Positions 26,573 through 35,263 of a DNA stretch of 48,017 nucleotides are shown here, in pieces. The DNA is from Rhodospirillaceae bacterium (GTDB lineage: Bacteria > Pseudomonadota > Alphaproteobacteria > Bin65). The stretch spans positions 1 to 48,017 of the forward strand of contig VXNK01000028.1 in assembly GCA_009840595.1 (NCBI GenBank). Reading direction: 5' to 3'. How positions within the stretch are numbered: position 1 is the first letter of the stretch; every line of letters begins with the position of its first letter. The position numbers and the translations under genes are program-made. Below the pieces are notes generated by a model. That model ran no database searches. It was not told the DNA's origin and saw only the letters and a program-made list of their open reading frames with translations.

Positions 26573-27697
26573 ATGTCCGACGTCGAGGTTTCCGGCGTAT
26601 CGAAACGGTATGACGATCTGTGGGCGGTGAAGCGGGTCAGCTTCACCGCCCCGGCCGGCAGCTTCACCAGCCTGCTCGGCCCCAGCGGCTGCGGCAAGAC
26701 GACGACCCTGCGCCTGATCGCCGGCTTCGCGGCGCTCGACGAGGGCGAGGTGCGCATCGGCGGCAAGCCGGTCGACGACCTGCCGCCCTGGCGGCGCAAT
26801 CTCGGCGTCGTCTTCCAGAACTACGCCCTGTTCCCCTTCATGACGGTGTTCGACAACGTCGCCTTCGGCCTGCGGCGGCGCAAGGTATCGCGCAGCGAGA
26901 CTGCGTCCCGCGTCGCCGAGGCGATCGATCTCGTCGGCCTGCCGGACCTCGCCCAGCGCTATCCGCGCCAGCTTTCCGGCGGCCAGCAGCAGCGGGTCGC
27001 GCTGGCCCGGGCGCTGGTCGTCCGGCCGGACGTGCTGCTGCTCGACGAGCCACTGTCCAACCTCGACGCCAAGCTGCGCGCCGAGATGCGGTTCGAGCTG
27101 AAACGCATCCAGCGCGAGACCGGCGTCACCTCGATCTTCGTGACCCACGACCAGGAGGAGGCGCTCACCCTCTCCGACCAGATCGTCGTGATGAATCTCG
27201 GCACGGTCGCCGGCGCGGCACCGCCGAAAGCGATCTGGGAACAGCCCGAATCGGCCTATGTCGCCGATTTCCTCGGCGTCGAGAACCTGTTTCCGGGGAC
27301 GGTCGGCGACGGCGCGGCGGACGACGGGACGGTCGCCGTTTCGGTCGACGACGGCGCCGCGGTGCTGCATGTCGCGGCGGACCGGCCGCCGGATGGTACG
27401 CCGGACCGGGCGGTCGTGCTCGGCATTCGGTCCGAGGAAATTGCCGTGCGGCGGAGCGATGGGGCGGACAACGCGTCGGACGGACCGAACGCCCTGGACG
27501 GAACGGTGCGCGAATTCACCTATATCGGCTCGGCCGTTGTCTACCAGGTCGATTGTCCGGGTTTGCCTGCGCCGCTGATCGCGACGGCGCAGGAGGAATT
27601 TCCGGTCGGCGCGCGCGTCCGGCTGCATCTGCCGCCCGGCGCCATCAAGCTGCTGCGGCCCGACGCGCCGGCAGAGGGTCCCGAGGACCGGCAGTGA
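26573..27697 (+). CDS. PotA-like ABC transporter ATP-binding protein
   Basis: 374 residues. Walker A GPSGCGKTTT near residue 37, signature LSGGQQQRVALARAL, Walker B VLLLDEPLSNLD, and switch histidine in FVTHDQEEALTLSD are all intact. The C-terminal 130 residues form a TOBE-type regulatory domain (VENLFPGTVGDG; VLGIRSEEIAV). It powers import from the cytoplasmic face. 53 bases after the binding-protein gene. Confidence 0.92.
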   Translation: MSDVEVSGVSKRYDDLWAVKRVSFTAPAGSFTSLLGPSGCGKTTTLRLIAGFAALDEGEVRIGGKPVDDLPPWRRNLGVVFQNYALFPFMTVFDNVAFGLRRRKVSRSETASRVAEAIDLVGLPDLAQRYPRQLSGGQQQRVALARALVVRPDVLLLDEPLSNLDAKLRAEMRFELKRIQRETGVTSIFVTHDQEEALTLSDQIVVMNLGTVAGAAPPKAIWEQPESAYVADFLGVENLFPGTVGDGAADDGTVAVSVDDGAAVLHVAADRPPDGTPDRAVVLGIRSEEIAVRRSDGADNASDGPNALDGTVREFTYIGSAVVYQVDCPGLPAPLIATAQEEFPVGARVRLHLPPGAIKLLRPDAPAEGPEDRQ

Positions 27698-27707
27698 GCG
27701 CGATCCC

Positions 27708-28571
27708 GTGACCGCCGGCCGTGCCCGAGGCAGCGGCGGCCGCTTTCCCGCCAGCCTGGCGACGCCGGTTCTCCTGGCGTTCGCCGTGTTTATCGTTGCG
27801 CCCTGCATCATGCTGCTGGTCAAGGGGCTGGAGCCGACCGCAGAGACCGGCGAATGGCCGGACTTTACCAACGTGCTGGGCGTGTTCGACAGCAAGGTCG
27901 GCCAGCAGGCGCTCAACCGCACGATCCGGATCAGCCTCATCGTCACGGTGATCTGCCTGCTGGCAGGCTATCCGGTGGCCCTGTTCATCGCCCGCTGCGG
28001 GCCGCGCTGGCGCGGCCTGCTGCTCGCGGTCGTGATCTTTCCCTTCCTGATTTCCGCCGTCGTCCGCGCCTTTGGCTGGACGGTCCTGCTCGGCGATTCG
28101 GGACTCGCCAACAAGGGGCTGATCGCGCTCGGCCTGATCGACCGGCCGATTACGCTGGTCCAGAACGAGATCGGCATCATCGTCGGCGAGACCCATCTGC
28201 TGATGCCCTACATGATCCTCTCGCTGCTGGCGGTGCTCCAGCGCATCGATCCCAACCTCAAGCACGCTGCGGAAAGCCTGGGCGCCTCGCCCGTGAGCGT
28301 GTTCTGGCGCATCGTCATCCCGCTCACCCTGCCGGGCCTGCTCACCGGCACGCTGCTGGTGTTCAGCCTGGCGATGACCGCCTTCGCCACGCCCTTCCTG
28401 CTCGGCGGCGGGCGGACGCCGATCCTGACCACGCTGCTCTACGACTACGCCTTCACCCTGTTCGACTGGCGGCTGGCGGCCTCGATCGGCATCGTCCTGC
28501 TGATCCTCGGCATCCTGTTCGTCACCGTACACCGCTTCGTCTCGAGCCGGGGGATGCGCAGCTATGGCTGA
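27708..28571 (+). CDS. PotB-like ABC transporter permease
   Basis: 287 residues from GTG 27708. About six TM helices are visible, starting with TPVLLAFAVFIVAPCIMLLV. The EAA loop that contacts the ATPase is seen as HAAESLGASPVSVFWRIVIP. It overlaps the next permease gene by eight bases, showing translational coupling. Confidence 0.9.
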   Translation: MTAGRARGSGGRFPASLATPVLLAFAVFIVAPCIMLLVKGLEPTAETGEWPDFTNVLGVFDSKVGQQALNRTIRISLIVTVICLLAGYPVALFIARCGPRWRGLLLAVVIFPFLISAVVRAFGWTVLLGDSGLANKGLIALGLIDRPITLVQNEIGIIVGETHLLMPYMILSLLAVLQRIDPNLKHAAESLGASPVSVFWRIVIPLTLPGLLTGTLLVFSLAMTAFATPFLLGGGRTPILTTLLYDYAFTLFDWRLAASIGIVLLILGILFVTVHRFVSSRGMRSYG

Positions 28572-29370
28572 CTTTTTCCTGCGCTCCGGCCGCGGCCTGG
28601 TCACGGTGATGGCGCTCTTCTGGCTGGTCTTCCTGGTCGCGCCGATCGTCGTGACGCTGGCGTCGTCCTTCACCAGTTCGACCTACCTGACCTTCCCGCC
28701 GCCCGGATGGTCGGTGCGCTGGTACCTGTCGGCCTTCGAGTCCGAATGGGTCTGGTCGACCTTCTGGAACAGCGTCGTCATCGCGGTCGTGTCGACGACG
28801 ATCGCCGTGGCGCTCGGCATCGCCGCCGCCCGGGTGCTGGCGCGGCACCGCTTCTACGGCCGCGGCGCGTTCGAATACGCCGTGCTCAGCCCGCTCATCA
28901 TTCCCGGCGTCGTGGTCGGCTTCGCCCTGCTCAACGTCTCGGTCCTGATCGAGACCCAGGACGCCGGCCTGCTGAACCTGATCATCGGCCACACCATGGT
29001 GACGACGCCGTTCACCCTGCGCTCGGTCTGGTCGAGCATGGCCGGCAGCGACATTTCCCTCGAAGAGGCCGCGCAGAGCCTCGGCGCGACGCGCTGGAGC
29101 GCCTTCTGGCTGATCGTCTTTCCGCTGATCGTGCCCGGCATCGTCGCCGGCGCCATCATCGCCTTCACCTTCTCCTTCAACGACGTGACGATCTCGGCCT
29201 TCCTGTCGGCCCGGGAGGCGCGCACCCTGCCGGTCGAGCTGATGTCCCATATCGAATATCTGCCCGACCCGACCCCGGCGGCGGTCTCCTCGCTGATGAT
29301 CGTCATCACCCTGGCCTTTTTCCTGCTGGTCGAGCGCACGGTCGGCCTCGGCGTCTTCGCGGACCGGTAG
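28564..29370 (+). CDS. PotC-like ABC transporter permease
   Basis: 268 residues. Six TM helices starting with VTVMALFWLVFLVAPIVVTL; EAA loop EEAAQSLGATRWSAFWLIVF. Pairs with the upstream permease to form the channel. One base separates it from the deaminase-like gene, so that enzyme is probably made together with the importer. Confidence 0.9.
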   Translation: MADFFLRSGRGLVTVMALFWLVFLVAPIVVTLASSFTSSTYLTFPPPGWSVRWYLSAFESEWVWSTFWNSVVIAVVSTTIAVALGIAAARVLARHRFYGRGAFEYAVLSPLIIPGVVVGFALLNVSVLIETQDAGLLNLIIGHTMVTTPFTLRSVWSSMAGSDISLEEAAQSLGATRWSAFWLIVFPLIVPGIVAGAIIAFTFSFNDVTISAFLSAREARTLPVELMSHIEYLPDPTPAAVSSLMIVITLAFFLLVERTVGLGVFADR

Positions 29371-29371
29371 C

Positions 29372-30391
29372 ATGGCCGAACCGGACGATTTCCTCGCCGC
29401 GGTCCCGAAGGCGGAGCTGCATCTGCATATCGAGGGGACGCTGGGGCCCGCGCTGCGGGTAAAACTCGCCCGACGCAACGGTTTGCCGGTGCCGGACGTC
29501 GATCCGGAGGCCGAAACCCAAGGCTACGACTATGCCAGCCTCGAGGACTTCCTCGGCATCTACTACGCCGGCATGGAGGTGTTGCGCACGGAGCGGGATT
29601 TCCACGACCTCACGGCGGCCTACCTGCGGCGCTGCCGGGACGAGAACACGATCTACGCCGAGCTCTCGTTCGATCCGCAGCCCCATCTGGCGCGCGGCGT
29701 GGCCGCCGAAGCCTTCATGGGCGGCATCCTGGCGGCGGCCGACGAGGCGCGGCGCGACTGGGGCGTTGCGAGCAATCTCATCCTGTGCGTCAACCGCGAC
29801 CGGCCGCTGGACGAGGCCTGGCCCCTGTTCGACATCCTGCGGCCCTGGCGCGACCGGATCGCCGGCTTCGGGCTCGATTCGGCCGAGCGGGGCAACCCGC
29901 CGCGCAAGTTCGCCGCCCTGTTCGAGCGCGCCCGCGCCGAGGGCTACCGCCTGACCGCCCATTGCGACGTCGACCAGGAGAATTCCATCGAGCACATCCG
30001 CGAGTGCCTCGACCTGCTGCGCCTGGAGCGCATCGACCACGGCGTCAACGCCGTCGAGGACCCGCGCGTCGTCGACACCCTGATCGAACGCGAAATCTGC
30101 CTCACCGTCTGCCCGACTTGGCGCCCCGGCGATCCCGGCCCGCGCCGGCTGCGCCGCCTGCGCCAACTGTTCGACGCCGGCGTCCGCGTCACCGTCAACA
30201 CCGACGACCCGGCCCTGTTCGCCAGCGGTTATCTCACGAACCTGCTGCGCGCCGTGCAGGCCCGGGGCGGCTACGGCCGCGCCGAGATCGCCACCCTCAT
30301 GCGCAACGCCTTCCTCGGCTCCTTCGCTGCGGAAGAGGAAAAGGCCGCCATGATCGGACGGCTGGACCGCTTCATGGCCGGCGCGGCCTAG
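29372..30391 (+). CDS. Adenosine/adenine deaminase-like hydrolase with altered active-site motif
   Basis: 339 residues of the metal-dependent adenosine deaminase superfamily: HxH zinc ligands in AELHLHIEGTL (His17, His19), His223 in RIDHGVN and the Asp pair in VNTDDPALF (278-279). The usual HAGE motif, whose Glu is the proton donor, reads HCDV here (197-200), and the CPxSN motif reads CPTWR. The family scaffold is therefore clear but the chemistry may differ. Being one base from a four-gene ABC importer suggests that the imported compound, perhaps a purine-like or amino-substituted heterocycle, is its substrate. The end overlaps the convergent oxygenase gene by four bases. Confidence 0.8.
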   Translation: MAEPDDFLAAVPKAELHLHIEGTLGPALRVKLARRNGLPVPDVDPEAETQGYDYASLEDFLGIYYAGMEVLRTERDFHDLTAAYLRRCRDENTIYAELSFDPQPHLARGVAAEAFMGGILAAADEARRDWGVASNLILCVNRDRPLDEAWPLFDILRPWRDRIAGFGLDSAERGNPPRKFAALFERARAEGYRLTAHCDVDQENSIEHIRECLDLLRLERIDHGVNAVEDPRVVDTLIEREICLTVCPTWRPGDPGPRRLRRLRQLFDAGVRVTVNTDDPALFASGYLTNLLRAVQARGGYGRAEIATLMRNAFLGSFAAEEEKAAMIGRLDRFMAGAA

Positions 30392-31377
30392 CCGGGGGAG
30401 GCCGGTGCCTGGCCCGGCCCCGTCCCCGATGGAACGGGTGTTTCCGCTGCGCCGGTCTGCCGGTAGGCGTAGGTGGCGTCGAGCTGGGCCATGACGCGGT
30501 CGCCGAAACGGAACGGCGCGGGATCGGCGGCGCCGTCGAGCGGCGCGATGACGGCGTCGGGGCCGGGATCGTAGAAATACGCGATCGAATAGCGCTCGCC
30601 CGCCCGCGGGTTGACCACCCGGTGCGGCGTCGAACGCCAGCGCCCGCCGCTCCACACCGGCACGAGATCGCCGGTGTTGACCAGCAGGGCGCCTTCGACC
30701 GGCGGCGCGGCGATCCACGCGCCGTCCGCAGTGCGCACTTCCAGCCCGCCGGCATCGTCCTGCGCGAGCAGGGTGAGGCAGCCGAAATCGGTATGCGGCG
30801 CGCTGCCGTACTGGCCGGCCGGCGCATCGGCCGGGCGGGGCGGATAGCGCAGCAGGCGCAGCCACGCCGTCGGCGGGTCGAACAGCGCCAGCAGCCGCGC
30901 CGGATCGGCGCCCAGCCCCACGGCCATCGCCTGCACCAGCCGCCGGGCGACCGGCTCGGCAGCGGCCTCGAACGCCGCGACTGCTTCCCGGAAGCCCGGC
31001 AGGTCCGGCCACCGGTTGGGCCCGTCGAGCGGCCAGGCGTCGCGGCCGGGCGGCGGGTCCGTGAGCTTGATGAAGGATTCGCTCAGGTTCGGCCGGGTCG
31101 CGGCCTCGACGCTGGAGGCCCGGTCGGTCGCCGTCCCGGACGCGATATAGCCGCGGTGATGGCGGTCGATCGCGATGGCGTCCTTCGCGGCCCGCGGTTG
31201 GGCGTGAAATCGGCGCGAAGCGTCGAACAGCGCCCCGACGACACCCTCCGGGATGCCGTGGCCGGCGACATAGGCGAAGCCGACATCGCGGTAGGCCGCC
31301 GCCATGCCGGCGGCGAAGCGCCGGAGGCCGGCCGGGCTGGCGGCGCCGGCCATGTCGAGATGCGGGATGGCGGCCAT
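30388..31377 (-). CDS. 2-oxoglutarate/Fe(II) dioxygenase, isopenicillin N synthase-like
   Basis: 329 residues. The N-terminal non-haem dioxygenase region (RRFAAGMAAAYRDVGFAYVA; SESFIKLTD) is followed by the DSBH core with iron ligands His and Asp in SAPHTDFGCLTLLAQ, distal His in STPHRVVNP, and the 2OG-binding Arg-x-Ser in GERYSIAYFYDP. Members hydroxylate or oxidise many small molecules; substrate unknown. It meets the deaminase-like gene tail to tail with a four-base overlap. Confidence 0.88.
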   Translation of the reverse strand: MAAIPHLDMAGAASPAGLRRFAAGMAAAYRDVGFAYVAGHGIPEGVVGALFDASRRFHAQPRAAKDAIAIDRHHRGYIASGTATDRASSVEAATRPNLSESFIKLTDPPPGRDAWPLDGPNRWPDLPGFREAVAAFEAAAEPVARRLVQAMAVGLGADPARLLALFDPPTAWLRLLRYPPRPADAPAGQYGSAPHTDFGCLTLLAQDDAGGLEVRTADGAWIAAPPVEGALLVNTGDLVPVWSGGRWRSTPHRVVNPRAGERYSIAYFYDPGPDAVIAPLDGAADPAPFRFGDRVMAQLDATYAYRQTGAAETPVPSGTGPGQAPASPG

Positions 31378-31415
31378 CGTTCGGCGGTTCTCTGCCGGTT
31401 TGCCGGACGCAACGC

Positions 31416-31440
31416 AAAACGGGAGCCGCGCCGGGCTCCC
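31416..31440 (-). terminator. Hairpin after rpmA
   Basis: On the minus strand GGGAGC pairs with GCTCCC (31421-31440) and is followed by GTTTTGCG. A modest U-rich tail makes this a plausible rho-independent terminator for rplU-rpmA. Confidence 0.5.
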
Positions 31441-31483
31441 GCTCTCCCTCGTTTCGGGTCCCGCGGCCGGGCGCGCCGTCCGG

Positions 31484-31762
31484 TCAGGCCGCGCCGGGCT
31501 CCGCGCCCGCGCCCGGTTCCACCGTCACGAAGGTGCGGTTGCCGGCCTTGCGGAAGAATTTGACATGGCCTTCGGTCAGCGCGAACAGCGTGTGGTCGTT
31601 GCCGATCCCGACATTGTCGCCGGGATGGAACTTCGTGCCGCGCTGGCGGACGATGATGTTGCCCGGAATGACCTTCTCGCCGCCGAACTTCTTGACGCCG
31701 AGCCGGCGGCCGGCCGAATCGCGGCCGTTGCGCGAACTGCCGCCTGCTTTCTTGTGGGCCAT
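31484..31762 (-). CDS. rpmA: 50S ribosomal protein L27
   Basis: 92 residues, beginning [20 protein letters not shown], the strictly conserved L27 start whose tail reaches the peptidyl-transferase centre; [19 protein letters not shown] and [12 protein letters not shown] complete the family profile. The last ten residues are alanine/glycine-rich and not conserved. Follows rplU with a 26-base gap, the universal order. Confidence 0.97.
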   Translation of the reverse strand: MAHKKAGGSSRNGRDSAGRRLGVKKFGGEKVIPGNIIVRQRGTKFHPGDNVGIGNDHTLFALTEGHVKFFRKAGNRTFVTVEPGAGAEPGAA

Positions 31763-31788
31763 GGTGTCGTTCTCCTGCCTTGCCGGGC

Positions 31789-32505
31789 TCAGCCGTCGCC
31801 CGGAGAATCGAGGGCCAGTTTCTTCGCCAGCGCGGGCCAGTCGTCCTTCTCGATCTTGCCCTTGAGCTTGAGGGCGGTATCGACCCGTTCGATGTCTTCT
31901 GCGGTGAAGGCCGCGATCTGGGCGTAGGTCGTGATGCCCAGCGCGTTCAGCTTCTTCTCGGTCGCCGGGCCGACGCCGGGCAGCTTCTTCAGATCGTCCG
32001 GTCCCGAACCGGTTTGCGCACCGGTTTGCGCGGCGGGCTGCGCCCCGGCCTTCGGCGCCGGTTCGGCTTTCGGCGCGGCTTCGGGCTTCGCTTTCGTCGT
32101 GCTCTTTTTGGCCGCCGCTTTCTTCGCCTCCGGCTTCTTGTCTTCCGGCTCCTTCGCCGGGGCTTTCTTCGCCGGGGCTTTCTTCGCAGCGGCGGGCTTC
32201 TTGCCGCCGGTGAGGATTTCCTCGATCCGCACGACCGTCCGGGCCTGGCGGTGGCCCTGCTTGCGGCGGTAGTTCTGCCGGCGCTTCTTCTTGAAGACGA
32301 CGATCTTGTCGTCGCGCATCTGGGCGATCACGCGGCCGGCGACGCTGGCGCCGCTCACCAGGGGCGCGCCCAGTTCACTGTCGACGGCGAGCACCTCGTC
32401 GAACAGGACGGCGTCGCCCTCCTCGCCGGCGATTTTCTCGATCCGGATGACGTCCTGCGCCGCCACGCGGTACTGCTTGCCGCCGGTGCGGATGACTGCA
32501 TGCAT
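31789..32505 (-). CDS. rplU: 50S ribosomal protein L21 with C-terminal K/A-rich tail and helix-hairpin-helix domain
   Basis: 238 residues from ATG 32505 ([20 protein letters not shown]). Residues 1-102 are a normal L21, with [20 protein letters not shown] as the 23S rRNA-binding signature. A lysine/alanine/proline-rich linker (about 103-165: [18 protein letters not shown]) follows, then a 65-residue domain with helix-hairpin-helix character ([40 protein letters not shown]). The extension more than doubles the protein; similar tails are known in other alphaproteobacterial L21 proteins. Its role is unknown. Confidence 0.95.
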   Translation of the reverse strand: MHAVIRTGGKQYRVAAQDVIRIEKIAGEEGDAVLFDEVLAVDSELGAPLVSGASVAGRVIAQMRDDKIVVFKKKRRQNYRRKQGHRQARTVVRIEEILTGGKKPAAAKKAPAKKAPAKEPEDKKPEAKKAAAKKSTTKAKPEAAPKAEPAPKAGAQPAAQTGAQTGSGPDDLKKLPGVGPATEKKLNALGITTYAQIAAFTAEDIERVDTALKLKGKIEKDDWPALAKKLALDSPGDG

Positions 32506-32619
32506 GGCTCGAAACCGTTCCCGAAACGCGCCGCCGGGCGGCCCGGCCAGGAGAGGCGCACAAAAGAGGCGAATAAAAAGGGCGGCCGAGCGGCGGGGCC
32601 GTTCGACCGGACAGGCGGG

Positions 32620-32647
32620 AGGTAAAGTTGCCACCGGCCCCTGTCAA
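32620..32647 (-). promoter_or_regulatory. Likely rplU-rpmA promoter
   Basis: On the minus strand TTGACA (32642-32647) and TTACCT (32620-32625) stand 16 bases apart, leaving a leader of about 110 bases ahead of rplU, as is usual for ribosomal-protein genes. Confidence 0.55.
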
Positions 32648-32906
32648 GCCGCTGTCGAGCCGCGGGGACCGATTCCGCTATCCGCTTCGCCCCGGAAAAT
32701 GCCGCACCGCCGGGCGCGGCTCCCTCCCGTCACTACGGCCGGGCACGCGCCCTCCGTCATTTCGCCCGGGCATCGCGAGCGGAGAAATGACGGGGAGGGG
32801 AGAACCGGGCGGATGACGGGTTGGATCGACCAAACGGACTTTATTCCTGTATTTTTGGCTTTTCGTTCAAATTGTGTTTCCTTGTTTTTCAAGGTGTTAC
32901 CGAAAC

Positions 32907-32941
32907 AGACAGACCGGTCTATCTACCGTGTTTTTTTGCAC
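32907..32941 (+). repeat. 35-bp palindrome/T-tract block, copy 2
   Basis: AGACAGACCGGTCTATCT (32907-32924) is a near-palindrome centred on ACCGGT, of TetR-operator style, followed after ACC by GTGTTTTTTTGCAC (32928-32941). Internal spacing equals copy 1 exactly; about 31 of 35 bases agree. Confidence 0.5.
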
Positions 32942-33012
32942 AAGCGCCGCGGCCCGCCAGAACGGACGCCCTGCAGAACGGCCACCGGGCAGGCCGGCGC
33001 AGGAGTTATCTT

Positions 33013-33027
33013 GTTCATATAATGTTC
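33013..33027. promoter_or_regulatory. LexA (SOS) box candidate, GTTC-N7-GTTC
   Basis: GTTCATATAATGTTC, identical over 15 bases to the complement of 1847-1861. The nearest downstream gene is the acetyltransferase at 33295, about 270 bases away, which is far for direct control. Confidence 0.45.
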
Positions 33028-33294
33028 TTTATGAGAAGTCAAGCGGTTTTCGGCAGTGTCTCAGTTTGAATTTCGGCGGCCGAGCTTGCATTCGGCGCTT
33101 TCGCTGTTGATCGACATTCGAAGCTGCCCCGGAATTGGAATTGCCGCCTGCGGTCCCTATCTGTAACAGCCGGACCGGCCCGACAACCGAGCGCTTGCGG
33201 GCTCGATGCGCCGCCGGTTTGACAAACCAGTACAGACTGTTTCGAAACCGAACGGGTACCCGGCACCTCGCACGGGTGCGCGACCGAGGAGCAG

Positions 33295-33789
33295 ATGCGG
33301 GAAACGCCGGAGAGCGCGGCGATCGAAATTCGGCCGCTCGTGCCGTCCGATCCACGGGCGCGCCGGCTTATTGGCATGCTGGACCGCCTTCAGCTCTCGC
33401 TGTATCCGGCCGAAAGCAACCATCTCGACCCCGTCGAGACGCTGGAACGCGAAGACGTGACGTTCCTCGCCGCATTCGTCGACGGGAAGGTAGTCGGTTG
33501 TGGGGCGGTCAAGCTCGTATCACCGAGCGGCACCTCCCCCCGGTACGGCGAGATCAAGAGAATGTACGTCGATCCCGGTGCTCGTGGCAGCGGCGTGGGC
33601 GGCGCGCTGATGGAAGCGCTTGAATCGAGCCTTCTCGCGCTTGGAATCGACATCGTGCGGCTGGAGACCGGCGTTCGTCAGCCCGCGGCGCTCGCACTTT
33701 ACGAGCGCCGCAAATATGTGCGCATTCCGCCGTTCGGCGAATACGGCGAGGATCCGCTGAGCGTGTTCTACGAGAAGCGGCTCGCCTGA
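33295..33789 (+). CDS. GNAT family N-acetyltransferase
   Basis: 164 residues from ATG 33295, with GAGGAG just upstream. The acetyl-CoA-binding motif A is seen in KRMYVDPGARGSGVGGALME (Q/R-x-x-G-x-G/A), followed by VRLETGVRQPAALALYERRK, the typical motif B region. Substrate unknown. It converges on the halogenase-like gene, 101 bases away, and may or may not belong to the peptide locus. Confidence 0.85.
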   Translation: MRETPESAAIEIRPLVPSDPRARRLIGMLDRLQLSLYPAESNHLDPVETLEREDVTFLAAFVDGKVVGCGAVKLVSPSGTSPRYGEIKRMYVDPGARGSGVGGALMEALESSLLALGIDIVRLETGVRQPAALALYERRKYVRIPPFGEYGEDPLSVFYEKRLA

Positions 33790-33890
33790 GTATGGAATGG
33801 CACCGAGTGTTGTTTGCCGGCTGAGGTCGCACCGGCAGTCGCGCGCATCCGCTTCGAGCGGGAGGCGATCGCCGCACCGGTCGACTCGCT

Positions 33891-35177
33891 CTAACAGCCG
33901 AGACCCTGGGACATCTGGGCGTAGCTGGTGAGGGGAACGGCGCACATCCGGTTCCAGTCCTTCTCGTCGATGACCGGCCGGTTCAGCAGTTCGATCATGT
34001 CGTCGAACCTGCCGAGGGCGTCGCAATCCACCGCCCCGGGGGCGGCTACCTCGCGGTGCCGGGGCCAGACGCGCTCGCGGGCGTGGCGCCAGAAATCGCT
34101 GTCGTAGCGGGAGCCGCAGGAATAGTGCCAGCCGACGAACAGGCCGTAGCGGAGCATGGTGTCGACCAGAAACCGGTTCACAGTCGGCGCGTCGCGCTCG
34201 AGGCTCTCTACCGGCCGGTTGAGACGCATGTGGAGGACCGCGCCGATCTGCAGCTGGGCGGATACGATCGCCGTCGCTTCGAGGGGCTCCATGAAGGCCG
34301 CCGCATTGCCGACCCGGGCCACCGCGCCGTCGAAGATCCGGCGGTGAACGAAATTGGGGAACGGAATGACGGCGCGCTGCTCGAATTCCGGTACGCCGTC
34401 GGCGTCGAGGAAGGCGCTGAAGTCCGCCTCGACGTCGGCAAGGTCGGACATGCCGCGGTTGAAGATGTAGCCGTAGGACGTGTGCACCGTCAGCGGAATG
34501 ACGAAGATCCAGCCGTGCGGACGCGCCACGGCGCGGGTGTAGGTGTGCTGCAGGACCGGCCCGTCCCCGCCTTCGCCTGCGGCCTCCCCGACGACGGCCG
34601 GACAGCGGCGGATGACGGCGGTATCGGTGGGGATGAAAGAAATGTCGATATGCTGCCCGGGGTCGAGTTCCTTGGGAAACCCGCGCGCATCGAAGACCAG
34701 GTCGTAGCGTTCCGGCGCCCGGTCCCTGAACTGCACCTGCGCGCCGCCCTCCACCCTGGCGATGCTGAGCACTTCGGAGTCGATATGGCGTGCGCGCGTG
34801 CTTTCGTGCAGCAGCTCCGCCAGGAGGTCGGCGGACAGATGGTAGGCGTAGGACACCTGCTGCGGTGTGAAGAAGTGGGTGAAGTCGCGGTTGCGCCGCC
34901 CCCATCCCTCGAAGGCAACGCCGTATTTGCGCGTCCCTTTCAGGCGCTGCTGGACGGTTTCGTGGGGCAGGCCGGTCAGCTTGTGCAATTCCTGGACCAG
35001 GCTCGGCCAACTGCCTTCGCCCACCCCGATGACCGGGATGCGCGAATCGTAGATGTGGTGCAGTTCGAAATCGTCGCCGGGAAGAAGGTTCGCGACGCTG
35101 GCGGCTGCCAGGGACCCTGCGGTTCCCCGCCCGACGACCGCGATCCTCCGCAACGATTTTGCGCCCGGCAGTAACAC
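33891..35177 (-). CDS. Flavin-dependent tryptophan-halogenase-like enzyme
   Basis: 428 residues from GTG 35177. The FAD-binding loop GRGTAG (16-21, for the usual GGGTAG) opens a protein of the FADH2-dependent halogenase family. Lys84 in GTRKYGVAFEGW sits where the catalytic Lys of PrnA is found, and Glu300 in FMEPLEATAI matches the catalytic Glu. The WxWxIP motif reads WIFVIP (223-228), with Phe for the second Trp. It is some 80-100 residues shorter than free-tryptophan halogenases. It lies 86 bases after the LolA-like gene on the same strand and near a precursor peptide ending in Trp, so a peptidyl Trp is the likely substrate. A separate flavin reductase would be needed and was not found here. 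Confidence 0.82.
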   Translation of the reverse strand: MLLPGAKSLRRIAVVGRGTAGSLAAASVANLLPGDDFELHHIYDSRIPVIGVGEGSWPSLVQELHKLTGLPHETVQQRLKGTRKYGVAFEGWGRRNRDFTHFFTPQQVSYAYHLSADLLAELLHESTRARHIDSEVLSIARVEGGAQVQFRDRAPERYDLVFDARGFPKELDPGQHIDISFIPTDTAVIRRCPAVVGEAAGEGGDGPVLQHTYTRAVARPHGWIFVIPLTVHTSYGYIFNRGMSDLADVEADFSAFLDADGVPEFEQRAVIPFPNFVHRRIFDGAVARVGNAAAFMEPLEATAIVSAQLQIGAVLHMRLNRPVESLERDAPTVNRFLVDTMLRYGLFVGWHYSCGSRYDSDFWRHARERVWPRHREVAAPGAVDCDALGRFDDMIELLNRPVIDEKDWNRMCAVPLTSYAQMSQGLGC

Positions 35178-35263
35178 TTTATACGATTTCCGGAGCTATC
35201 GATCGGCTGCCCATGGCCGGGATATCCGTTGCACGGCGGCCATGAACGCGCCGCCGGATTGCT

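Larger units (their letters stand above)
32648..33294. other. Gene-free 650-base region with repeated regulatory block
   Basis: No protein-like ORF. It holds the second copy of the 35-bp palindrome/T-tract block (32907-32941) and of the LexA-type box (33013-33027), in the same order and relative orientation as at 2075-1847 on the other strand. A/T content rises locally between about 32840 and 33060. Confidence 0.6.
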
